Assembly (NCBI GenBank): GCA_030710605.1
Contig: CP092865.1
Coordinates: forward strand, 143,639,081-143,703,080
Length of the DNA: 64,000 bases
Source: Cordylochernes scorpioides
Taxonomy: Eukaryota > Arthropoda > Arachnida > Pseudoscorpiones > Chernetidae
Direction of reading: 5' to 3'
Shown here: positions 55,059 to 64,000 of the stretch, one piece after another
How positions within the stretch are numbered: position 1 is the first letter of the stretch
Layout: every line of letters starts with the position of its first letter
Program-made: the position numbers and the translations under genes
Notes under the pieces: generated by a model
The model's input: the letters and a program-made list of their open reading frames with translations, nothing else
What the model was told of the DNA's origin: nothing
Database searches by the model: none

Positions 55059-58000
55059 ATCCTCCCTACCAAAAAATTAATTTTACAAAATAAAAAGGAA
55101 AATTAATTTCCCAACACCGAGTGACCAGGTGAGGGAAACTTAATAAAATAAAAAAATTACATATAAAGAAAATAATTACTCCAAAAAATAGTATATCTAT
55201 ACTCAAATATTAATTAATCACTCAAATCCACCCTGGGTGCTAGGGTGAAGTAATGAATGTATACTAAAAAAAAAAAAAACTCAAAAATTCTAAAATCATA
55301 AATCTACAAATTTTAAAAATATTATAGCATACATATTATCCATAATTGTCCAATTTCCATAATGTAACAGTAAAAAAAAAGTCCTTAAATACACAAAGGT
55401 ATCAGGGGGGGGCAAAGACAAGTTTCAAATTTAATGCGCTTCTTTCTACTAATATTTAATAGGGTAATTCGAATCAGTAATTTAAAACACTTTGATCCCA
55501 CACACAACTCATTGGTAAAAACTAATTGAATCTTTGACTAAAAATTGAACTGAAACCTCTTACATGGTTAGACTAGTTGTCTACCTAAACTATTCGGTAC
55601 ATTGACCTCGCATGGCCACACATAACTGAAAACATCCTTTGTTAAAAAAAAAAATCCTGCTTCACAAAAATATTAAACCAAACCTATAGCTTAACCTTAA
55701 GGTATATATACACCTCCTTTTTTTTTAATGACCTTAAAACACACAAAAATTACCCTACTTTTTTAAAATAAACTTAAAAAAAAAAATTCTTTCGAACCGG
55801 TATTCAAGGTTCAAGACCAAATCTATAATCACAAACTGACACTCAGGTACTTGTTAGTTTACATGGGATTATGCCATTTGTCCTCTAGCTGCCCAAAGCT
55901 AGAGCTTCTCACACCTTCGGGACTTTCAGGCGGAGGACAAAGACCTTCACATGGTCTCAATACAACTGCTGCTCCCAGAGCAGTCAGAAGAAAAGTTCAT
56001 GGGACTCTCTCCCTTGACATCCAGTGTGTGCTCCCAGAGCACATGACAAATGACATTTCCCACAACCATGCGAGTGCTTTCTTCACAGAAAGAGAAACTT
56101 AGCTGGAGAGCCTATATCTCATCCAGGGTCAAAAATCCAGTTTAAAAAAATAGACCAGTTTGAACCTAACATACATAAACAAAAAAAATTTGAAATCAAA
56201 TTTATACCTCCACATGAAGTGAAGAAACTCTGCCTAAGCAGACATATCAGATTGTCAGTGAGTTTACCGATCCCTGATGGTAAATCAAATAATTAAGGTC
56301 CTAACACATTTTGTATAAAGTTACAAGATCCTATCCTACCAATATTTTAATTTGTCCAGGTCTAACATACTGCTGGCTTGAAGTTTGATATCTCATTCAC
56401 TACCCTTCATTCATACAAAAAAAAAAAAAAACATTTGCAGGTGCATTCAAACTAAACCTGAAATCAAAAGCACTGCCTGAACATTAAACAAACAAAACAA
56501 CTATTCAAAACTAAATTCAGGGAGATAAGCACAAGTGCTCTATACCAAAGAAAATCTAGTTATGGTCCACCTCCATAAACTCACAAAAGAAAATAAACTT
56601 GTACTAATTACCACCAATTTGGTCATTCGGTACCCAAAATAGTAATCTAACATTAAAAAAAAAAGTGTGCAAGGTTCATAAAAAAAATAGAAATCCTATC
56701 TTCAAATATTCATCTAATTCTATCTATTTAACCTAAAAAAATATTATCATTTACTGTAAAAGCTATCTAGAGGGCCTGTATCCCATCCGTCCTGTGTTTA
56801 CAATAAGCGACAAAGAGAAAACAACAAAAAAAGGAAAAATCCTCAAATTAGACCATATTATAAATCCTAGAATCCTATTTTAAAAAAACTACTACACTGA
56901 CTATCCAATTAATTCAACATTGCTTCATAAAGATTGCTCACAGTGATGGATACCAAGAGAGCCTAAATCTCGTCTTTTAGGTGCTTCACTGTCCGAGACA
57001 CAAAATCTTAACTCCTAGTTGAAGAAATGGATCTCTTTAATCATAAAAGTAGGTCTTAAATCTATTCTAAAATAAAAGTTTATAAAATTACTTTAAAAAA
57101 AAGGATGCACAAATACTCTTACATTTTGATAAATTTACACAAACAAAAAAAAAGGTTCAAAAAATCTAGAAATTACCCTAAAAAAATTAATATAAAAAAA
57201 AAAACTTTTTACTCTAAACTTAACTTGTTCATACCATGTAAATATTTCTTTTATACTATGAAAAGCTTAATCTTGTAGGTCAAGCATGTACCCCTAGGGC
57301 AGACCATTGGCATTCTAACACTTCTATAAGTGAAGATCATTATTAACCAAAAATAATGTCAAGAAATGTATTTTTTCATACACTTATATACAATATTCCT
57401 GAAATACCTTATTAAGATAATAATAATTATAGCTTTTGTTATTTCAAACACTTAAAAAGAAAACATGCCTTTTTATTCAATAAATTGCCTTAGAAAATTG
57501 TTTCAAACAATAAAGATGAAAAAAAAGACATTTAGGCCTAAAAATAAATAAGCTTCTAATTGGTTTAAACTATCAACTGGTTTAGAAATAAAGGTAAACT
57601 TAATGAAATGTATTTCATGAATTAAAATATTAAATCTGGGTATATGTAACCATATAATAGGAAAACCTCCCTGCCAATTTCTTACATAATGGTAAGTCAT
57701 TTGAAATTGACATCTGTTATATGTTTATTATGACACTGTGTCATAGTTTCCATATTAAAGTAAATTAAAAATTATTAACATCATATTTTCTTCTAAGTAA
57801 ATATATTTTAAAACATCTAAATGTTACAAACAGAAAAGAATTTAAATAAAATATTGTATATAATGAATGTATGAAACAGGTTTATTATTAGTGTATTTTC
57901 AATAATATTTGAAAATAAAAACGTGTATTTTTTGTTAAAAAGATAGAAATTGTAATTAAATTTAATTAATTAATAATTAAGACTTGGCTGGGGTCACGTG

Positions 58001-58690
58001 GGCATTTTCAACCAATCGTGAGCAAGAATGGGGAGAAATTCTGACGTCAGTGTTATCATTTCCTAGCGCCAAATTTTATATTTGATCCCAGCACATCTGG
58101 TGACTCCAGATGTTGTTTTTCTGCACTGAGTCCTAAATTTAAACTAAGCTGCCAATCATGGCTCGAATTTCGTCTAGGCCTAGCGTGGTTCTTTGTCTAA
58201 TTGTTTGTTACATTCTTTAAAATTATAAAACACAGCCTCAAATATTCCAATCGATGAAGCTATAATATTGTAAATTAAAAATAACGGTTGTTATATTTAC
58301 CTAACTCCCACTCATCATAATACCGTAAATCAAAGTATAAAGTATTAAATATAAATGTTTATATTAAAACATACAAAAAATTAAACTTAAACTCACAAAG
58401 TTTTAGAAGAAGCATTAGATTTGTTTATTTACTACAGAGTGGATATTGGATGATTATTATCACTTTATATAATTCAAAACACAAACTTGCTTGTAAAATG
58501 CAAGTTTTTTTTTATATATATATAAATAATTACCTAAATAATTGTTCTGTGTACATTGAAAAATATTTTATTAGTCTCATTTCCCTGGGTATTGATTCTT
58601 ATTCTCAGGATCGCGTTCTACTTAGCCCTAATGGCGTTTCACTATGTATATAATTTAGAATATAATAGAAGAAAATTATATGCATAATTC
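55059..58690 (-). other. Interior of the 6.25-kb element, non-coding
   Basis: AT-rich with many A runs. The few frames (for example 55851-56102, plus) have no motif. No gag, protease, reverse transcriptase or integrase trace was seen on either strand. The purine tract is at 55059-55076 (minus). A promoter-like cluster on the plus strand at 57990-58220 is listed separately. Confidence 0.7.
57995..58220 (+). promoter_or_regulatory. Promoter-like cluster with a 20-codon signal-peptide-like ORF
   Basis: In order: CACGTG (57995), CCAAT (58012), the CRE palindrome TGACGTCA (58042), then ATG at 58158 opening MARISSRPSVVLCLIVCYIL and a stop. The peptide has a basic start and a hydrophobic core. It lies antisense to the element. 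It could be a captured host promoter and first exon, or chance. The TCACGTGGG context also occurs in the giant LTR promoter near 26660. Confidence 0.25.
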
Positions 58691-58710
58691 GAGCCCCGCG
58701 GCGGGCGACA
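58691..58710 (-). promoter_or_regulatory. Primer-binding site, tRNA-Lys-like
   Basis: Minus strand TGTCGCCCGCCGCGGGGCTC, one base from the LTR end. Its complement reads TTCGAGC-CCCGC-GGCGGGC-G, that is a T-loop, T-stem, acceptor strand and discriminator G as in tRNA-Lys; the third base of TGG is changed to T. Confidence 0.75.
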
Positions 58711-58711
58711 T

Positions 58712-60009
58712 TGTAGAAGATCGTGAGCATTTCATATATTTTTCAGGTATAATGGAAGAAGAAAATTATAAAATAATTATGCCCTGCTTTGGGCGCCATT
58801 GTTAAAAATATGTGTTGATTTTATACTTTTACTATTTCCAGATCTCTACATGTCCAAATGTTAGGGCGCCAGTGGCTGCAGAAAAGCAGACCACAAATTT
58901 ATTCATCTATGGCACATGTAGAGACCTAAAGCTGTGCCGGCTAGCAGTTAATGTTAAAACGGAAATTAACCAATCAATTTTTTGGTTAGACAAATTTTTA
59001 TTTAGACTAATAGAATATTTCAATGTACATCACGCAGATATATATAAGATTTCATTGAAAAGGATAAAAAAAAATTATATAAGTTTAAAATTGGGAGGAG
59101 TTTAATATACATATAAATGTAAACACACAAAAAAGGCCTATTATGCCATTATCCCCAGATTATCCCCACCTACCTTCAGCCACCCATGTCCATGATTCAA
59201 AAAAAAAGGGGCAGCCAAGGCCGCAGCCAGCGGCCTCCGCCCTCTGCAACTCCAAGTCTTTTTTGCTTCTCAGGAAAAAAAAATCAAATTTTTGTTAAGA
59301 AAAAAAAAGTAAAAATCTGAATGTCAATCTCAAAAATGTAAATATCCCGCCTTCTTTTCCCGGTGTTGCTGAACTCACCCCCCAAGGCAATCATCCCTCT
59401 TTCTCTATGAAAATAAAAAATTAAAAAAAAGGCATCTTAAGAAAAATGATAAAATAAATTAAATATAAAATTATTAAAGAAATATTCACAAAAAAAATAA
59501 AAAATACAAAAAATATTGAATTAAAAATAATTTAAAAATATAATTATTATTGTTGATTCTAGGCATCTTGGGGTCAGCTTGGGAAAGGTTCAGGGCTCGG
59601 GGTGGAGCTGGTGTTTTGCATGAAGATGGTGGAGTCAGGTCAAGCACCATAGGTCGGTGGCTTGACTACAGGGAAGGGGTGTCTGAGTCCATCTTGGACT
59701 AGCTTGTGGTCAAGTCAGCCACCATCGGACATGTGGCTCGACCACCAGGAAGGGGTGTCTGAGTCCATCTCAGACTAGCTTGATGTTGGTGGGGCCAGGT
59801 CATCCACCACAGGTCAGGTGACTTGACCACAGGAAGGGGATCTCGGTCTCTGGCTCAGTGCTGCCAAGGCTAAAGGTGGCTTCTGGCTCCATCTCGACAC
59901 CTCGCAATCACCAGAGGTTTGTGTCTTAGATGGACATAGGTGGGATATGGTTAGGTTAGGTGGGGTTCTGGGTTACTTTGGCATATTATGGTCACGAGGT
60001 GTCCCAACA
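58712..60009 (-). repeat. 5' LTR of the 6.25-kb element
   Basis: 1298 bp, partner of 53761-55058. A plus-strand frame running out of it to 60507 is a chimera of LTR and neighbouring element sequence and is not a gene. Confidence 0.92.
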
Positions 60010-60013
60010 ATTC

Positions 60014-60274
60014 TATATAAGTTGTGGTGTGTCGATTTATTGGTCCAGCGATGGCTCAGAAATTCTCTCAAAGTTTGTGTTTTATTGGAGTTTCTTGTTA
60101 ACTACATTTATATGGGAAGACAAAAAGCACAACACCCTGGAATTCACATCTGGTCCTCTCTCTGGATTCCCCCGCTGTCTCCTGGTGGCGCAGTGGTCGT
60201 CCTGGTGATTTATGGCGGCCGCCTGTTTATTTTTCTTGACGGCGGCGGGGTGCGGCATCCAGCAGGCCCCCACA
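60014..60274 (-). repeat. 3' LTR (inner part) of the CsRn1-type gypsy element
   Basis: On the minus strand the LTR starts TGTGGGGGCC at 60274, right after the purine tract CCACTGGAGGGGGAGTAC (60275-60292). It contains CCAATAAATCG and a TATATAG motif near the point where the 6.25-kb element is inserted (60010). Confidence 0.65.
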
Positions 60275-60550
60275 GTACTCCCCCTCCAGTGGCGAAGCAA
60301 CGATTTGTGCACAAAGTGGTTAAATACAATATATATACATCATATAGGCAAGGAAATAAAATAAGGAGAAATATAGTCTATTGCTCCTTAAATCTCACGG
60401 GTTTCTTGATTATTCTCCCCGATCTTGTCCTAGTCAGGTCTGGTGCTGATCCTGTTCCTGCAGTAGGGTGTTCTGCAGTTATATTGTCCGAATCTGCCAG
60501 TAAGTAAGCAGGTCGCAATCGGTCAATCGATGTGGTCACATTTTTTCCTT

Positions 60551-61324
60551 TCACTTTGAATGTGAAATACTTGTCTGTTCTTTCAATGACTGGGAAGCTC
60601 CCTCATATGGTGGTTCCAAAGGTTTCTTCACTCGATCTGTCCTGATAAATACATGTGAACATGTTTTCAGATCTTTATGAACAAATACTTTAGTCTTCGA
60701 ATGATGTTTTTCATTTAAGGGTTTGAGCAATTCCATTTGCTTTTGAAGCTGTTGAACAAATTCTTCAGCATGCAGGTGATGTTTAGAATCATCAAAGAAT
60801 TCGCCAGGCAGTCTGATGGTTTTGCCATATACCATCTGAGACAAAGAATGGTTGTTATCTTTGTTGATAGCAGCATTCAAGCCTAGGAGAACTGTTGGCA
60901 GCGTTTCTGTCCACTTAATACTATTGTGGGCACGAATGGCAGTTTTAATGGTTCTATGAAGCCTTTCAATCTTCCCCTTACACTGAGGGTGGTACGCCGT
61001 GGAATGACGAAGTTTGATACCACACAGCGTTGTTAAATCTTTGAAAAGTTGAGAAGTAATCTGCTTTCCTTGGTCTGATATCACTGTATGCGGTGCTCCA
61101 AATCTAACAATCCAGTTTTCGTAGAACGCTCTCGCTACCGTTTCAGACTTCATATCTGGTAGCGGAACAACTTCCATCCAGCTGATGTACCTGTCGATGC
61201 AGGTCAGGCAGTAGATGTTATCATTCGATGGAGGTAAAGGACCAATTAGATCGATGTGAACAACACTAAATCTTTCATCCACTTCTTGATATTTGCCTAT
61301 TTCTGATTTCGTGTGTATCGACAC
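60551..61324 (-). pseudogene. Gypsy integrase, catalytic core and C-terminal part
   Basis: The 257-codon frame has HIDLIGPLP (Asp25), VISDQGKQ (Asp84) and CKGKIERLHR (Glu120), with 35 residues between the last two, the DD35E triad of retroviral-type integrases. A C-terminal region with VKKPLEPPYEG resembles the clade's DNA-binding tail, after which the frame breaks (EGASQSLKEQ). A one-base shift separates it from the upstream frame, which carries the HH part of the zinc-binding HHCC region; CVNCQKC, the CC part, lies between them. Integrase inserts the cDNA into the genome. Confidence 0.85.
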
Positions 61325-61364
61325 CTTGCACTTTTGGCAGTTGACACAAGCCTGAGCCCATTTC

Positions 61365-63140
61365 CTAATGTCTATTCATATTGGGCCATATAAATCTTGA
61401 TGCTAATTGTTTAGTTGTGGCTTTGATGCCTGGATGTGAGAGTTCGTGGAAGTTCCTAAAAACCATCATTCGGAATTTAATTGGAATGAATGGTCTAATA
61501 TTATTGGTAGACACGTCACACCATAACAATTTGCCTGATTGTAGTGGGCATTGCTTAAATTTTAGAGAAATATTCTTTGATATCAGGTTTTGTAGTTCTG
61601 AATCACCAGTTTGTTCTTTGGCGATCTCTTCATAGTCGATAGTTGTGATAGCATCAACTCTGGAAAGAGCATCGGCGACTATGTTGTCAGTACCTTTTAT
61701 GTACTTGATATCAGTAGTGAATTGGGAAATGTATTGTAGATGTCTTAATTTTTTAGGAGAAGCTTTCTCATTTTTTTGTTTGAATGCGTAAATTAAAGGT
61801 TTGTGATCAGTTAAAATTGTAAATTCACGTGCCTCAAGCAGGTGCTTGAAGAATTTGATAGACAAATATATTGCGAGAAGCTCTCTATCATATGTACTAT
61901 AATTGCATTGAGCAGGATTTAATTTTTTAGAGAAAAATGCTATTGGTTTCCAATTATTATTGTCAAGCTGTTGGAGAACTGATCCAACTGCCCGATCTGA
62001 AGCATCTGTACAGAGTGAGATAGGCAGTTCAGTATCGGGGTAGGCTAACAGTGCTGTATTAGCTAGGGCTTGTTTGCATTTTTCAAACTGAACTTCAGCT
62101 TCTTCAGTCCATTTTATTTCGCTTCTATCCTTTTTCTTGGCACCCCCCAAGTATTCATGAAGGATTGCCTGAGTCTCTGCGGCATTGTTCAAAAAGGTAC
62201 GATAAAAGTTTAGCATACCCAAAAATATGCGTAATTCATGAACTGTTTTTGGTTTCTTATATTCTAGAATAGCTTTAACCTTTGTTGGGAGTGGTTTCAC
62301 ACCGTGAGAGGTAATTAGGTATCCTAGAAAATCAATTTCCTGTACTAGGAATTTAGATTTAGAAAGATTGATTCTTAATCCATAGGAATTTAGTCTGCTG
62401 AATAAGGTTTCAAGGTGGCTATAATGCTCTTCCTCTGTTTTAGAGGCTACCAGAATATCATCTAAGTAGACAAATGCAAAGTCCAAGTTTCTTAAGACTT
62501 CATGCATGAATCTCTGAAAGGTAGCAGTAGCATTTCTAAGACCGAAACTCATTACATTAAATTCGAATAGCCCAAAAGGAGTAATGATGGCAGTCTTTGG
62601 TTTATCCTCTTCAGCAATTGGAATCTGATAGAATGCCTTGCATAGGTCTATTTTTGAGTACACACGAGTACCTTTTAAGATGTGGTGGAAATCGTCCAGT
62701 CTAGGGATTGGATAACGATCTGGAAGTGTAATTGCATTGAGTCTTCTATAATCACCACAAGGTCTTAGTGACTCGTCCTTTTTTGAAACTAAATGTAGTG
62801 GACTCGCCCAAGGAGAATTTGAGGGTCTAATTATGCCATTATTCAACATATATTGAAATTCTGCCTTAGCAAAAGTTAATCTCTGTGAATCTAGCCGACG
62901 GGCTTTAGAGTGAATTGGCTGACCTCTTGTAGGAATATAATGCTTAACGCTATGTTTTGCTTCTACAAAATTTGATGGTGGCCTACATAGGTTAGGATAT
63001 TTGGTTAGGATAGCGCTGACCTTGGATGATGAATTTAGAGTGCTAATATTTCCCATGTCTGAGATTGACTGAATGACGCCTCTTATGGAAAGATTAGTTA
63101 TTCCATCAATTAGGCGTTTATTTTTTATATCAATAATCAA
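61365..63140 (-). CDS. Gypsy reverse transcriptase-RNase H, start of integrase
   Basis: An uninterrupted 591-codon frame. Residues about 75-280 are the reverse transcriptase: LRPCGDYRRLN, YSKIDLCKAFYQIP, and YLDD at 225-228. RNase H follows, with the acidic residues in CTDASD (379), YDREL (420), TDHKPL (445) and ADALSR (490). Near the end HELSHPGIKA and FIWPNM are the start of the integrase zinc-binding region. The enzyme copies element RNA into DNA within particles. The upstream limit is the end of the open frame; it continues from the protease without an ATG, as usual for a polyprotein. All catalytic residues are in place. Confidence 0.9.
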   Translation of the reverse strand: MIIDIKNKRLIDGITNLSIRGVIQSISDMGNISTLNSSSKVSAILTKYPNLCRPPSNFVEAKHSVKHYIPTRGQPIHSKARRLDSQRLTFAKAEFQYMLNNGIIRPSNSPWASPLHLVSKKDESLRPCGDYRRLNAITLPDRYPIPRLDDFHHILKGTRVYSKIDLCKAFYQIPIAEEDKPKTAIITPFGLFEFNVMSFGLRNATATFQRFMHEVLRNLDFAFVYLDDILVASKTEEEHYSHLETLFSRLNSYGLRINLSKSKFLVQEIDFLGYLITSHGVKPLPTKVKAILEYKKPKTVHELRIFLGMLNFYRTFLNNAAETQAILHEYLGGAKKKDRSEIKWTEEAEVQFEKCKQALANTALLAYPDTELPISLCTDASDRAVGSVLQQLDNNNWKPIAFFSKKLNPAQCNYSTYDRELLAIYLSIKFFKHLLEAREFTILTDHKPLIYAFKQKNEKASPKKLRHLQYISQFTTDIKYIKGTDNIVADALSRVDAITTIDYEEIAKEQTGDSELQNLISKNISLKFKQCPLQSGKLLWCDVSTNNIRPFIPIKFRMMVFRNFHELSHPGIKATTKQLASRFIWPNMNRH

Positions 63141-63445
63141 TCCAAAGTTGTTCAGAAAGTCTGCTCCTATTATTGCTCTGTTGGTATTGGCGATTACAAA
63201 AGGCCATTGAAATTGACGTCTAAGTCGATATCCAAATTTCTAACCTTTGTTCCATAGGTAACAATTTCTGTACCATTGGCTGCATATAATTTATAATAAG
63301 AGCTAGGCATCCTATTTTTATCCTTTGGTGGTATTATAGAAATATCAGCGCCACTGTCCACCAAAAAGCGCAATCCCAGTGTTTTTGTCCGTCACAAATA
63401 ATAGGAGATTGCGACAATTCTGAATGCCGGCAGAAGAGCTTGTCG
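63141..63445 (-). pseudogene. Gypsy aspartic protease region
   Basis: On the minus strand FLVDSGADISIIPP (about 63330-63372) is the D-S/T-G active site of a retropepsin. Further on IIGADFL just before the reverse transcriptase frame is the second conserved protease motif. Frame changes occur on both sides, near 63240 and 63440. The protease matures the Gag-Pol polyprotein. Confidence 0.75.
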
Positions 63446-63899
63446 CTACTCTGTCCGCCGGTTGGAGTTTTCCGACTCTTTCCAACTGCACGGAGACCTG
63501 CATTTATTTTGCAAGCAATTAGGACCAAATCTAAAATGGTAATAGCAGTATTTCCCTTTTGGATCGAAAGATCTTTGAGAATTACTTCTCGGTCTTGACT
63601 GAGTCCTATTTTTGGATCGAGATCTAGATCTATCCAGTCTCAATTCGGACACCTGCCGTTCAAGATCTTCCAATTTGGCGATCAAGCGATCTGTTGATGA
63701 AGAAGGCACTTCCGCATCATATATTTCTTTGGAAGAGTTTATTTCATTTATTTTATCGGCCATTATGGCCAATTTGCTAATGTCCTCTTCGCTTACAATA
63801 AGTATATTCTTTATGAATGTGGGCAGTTTATCAAGCCATAAAGTTTTTATTAAATTGTCAGAGATATCTGGGGTAGCGAGGAGTTCTGACCTTTTGTAG
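63446..63899 (-). CDS. Gypsy gag, C-terminal part with CHCC box (partial)
   Basis: The frame reads LWLDKLPTFIKNILIVSEED and LAIMADKINEIN, the end of the capsid domain of this clade, then an RS-rich linker (RSRSRSKNRTQSRPRS) and CYYHFRFGPNCLQNKCRSPC, a CHCC zinc box (C-x2-H-x9-C-x3-C by eye). It binds element RNA in the particle. Upstream KPSQLLQK at about 63885-63910 is in another frame, so a shift lies near 63880. The start is not in view. Confidence 0.75.
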
Positions 63900-64000
63900 T
63901 AACTGGCTCGGCTTTGTTGTGTTCCCGTTTTTGGATAAATAGAAAGGGAGGATATACGATGTGACTTATTAAAGTTTCCTTACTTAAGTATATATATATG
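63900..64000. other. Window edge, not assigned
   Basis: A few gag-like codons to about 63930, then AT-rich sequence ending in a TA run. Whether gag is truncated here or continues past the window cannot be seen. Confidence 0.4.

Larger units (their letters stand above)
53761..60009 (-). mobile_element. Coding-poor LTR retrotransposon (LARD-like), 6.25 kb
   Basis: LTRs at 53761-55058 (3') and 58712-60009 (5'), each 1298 bp, start TGTTGGGACACC and end CTACA on the minus strand. ATTC flanks both sides (53757-53760, 60010-60013). A primer site (TGTCGCCCGCCGCGGGGC) is one base from the 5' LTR, and a purine tract (GGTAGGGAGGAT) adjoins the 3' LTR. The 3.65-kb interior has no retroelement ORF. The LTR start TGTTGGG, the primer site and the 4-bp duplication match the giant element at 26072-44860, so both are probably families of one lineage that need proteins from elsewhere. 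Confidence 0.92.
60275..63960 (-). mobile_element. CsRn1/Kabuki-type Ty3/gypsy retrotransposon, 5' end outside window
   Basis: Read right to left on the minus strand: gag with a CHCC box, aspartic protease (DSGA), reverse transcriptase, RNase H, integrase, purine tract, 3' LTR. The CHCC nucleocapsid and the FLVDSGADISIIPP protease site are traits of the CsRn1/Kabuki clade, which is common in arthropods. Several single-base frameshifts are present, so this copy is probably inactive. Gag-like sequence fades at about 63890-63930 near the window edge. Confidence 0.85.

Noticed and set aside
59947-60507. 186-codon ORF on the plus strand
   Set aside because: It runs from one element's LTR into another element's LTR and antisense to integrase sequence; a chimera of repeats.

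Overview
This is a eukaryotic nuclear window, and I find no operon or other prokaryotic signal in it. It is AT-rich, full of homopolymer and AT microsatellite tracts, and holds little besides transposable elements and two poly-C2H2 zinc-finger ORFs. The mix is a mauritiana-type (Mos1-like) mariner, two pogo/Tigger elements, Penelope-like elements (PLEs) with hammerhead-ribozyme ends, a CsRn1/Kabuki-type Ty3/gypsy element and tRNA-derived SINEs. It suggests an arthropod, probably an insect, but the species cannot be told from the sequence. No complete ordinary host gene is certain. One 100-N assembly gap lies at 52839-52938.

Layout, 1-25 kb: a LINE C-terminal fragment; PLE relics (about 1.9-2.7 kb and 6.0-8.7 kb); Tigger element 1 (3119-5600); a non-autonomous LTR element (6633-8495) inserted in a PLE relic; a PLE hammerhead at 10.66 kb; zinc-finger ORF 1 (12837-13788); a 355-bp tandem duplication; a zinc-finger relic; a SINE; Tigger element 2 (18384-20799); and the best PLE hammerhead at 20.85 kb.

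25.2-47.4 kb is one nested structure that can be resolved to the base. An older minus-strand solo LTR (25212-26071 plus 44861-47443, TSD CTGC) was split by a plus-strand LTR retrotransposon of about 18.8 kb (26072-44860, TSD AATG) with LTRs of about 3.46 kb. That element has a tRNA-Lys-like primer site, a polypurine tract and almost no pol; only an integrase C-terminal ORF remains. It was in turn hit by a minus-strand non-autonomous gypsy-type element (37782-40932, TSD ATAT).

47.4-64 kb: zinc-finger ORF 2 (48603-49757) with its relic, forming a segmental duplicate of the 11.8-16.4 kb block; two SINEs; a 279-bp palindrome; an almost intact Mos1-like mariner; a second coding-poor LTR element (53761-60009, 1298-bp LTRs, TSD ATTC) inserted in the 3' LTR of a CsRn1-type gypsy element; and the pol and gag of that gypsy element (60.55-63.9 kb, minus strand), cut by the window end.

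The nesting gives relative ages. The most unusual features are the two large LTR families without gag-pol that share a primer-site class and LTR termini, the two tRNA-Leu-primed elements in which minisatellites occupy the place of pol, and the PLE ribozymes.
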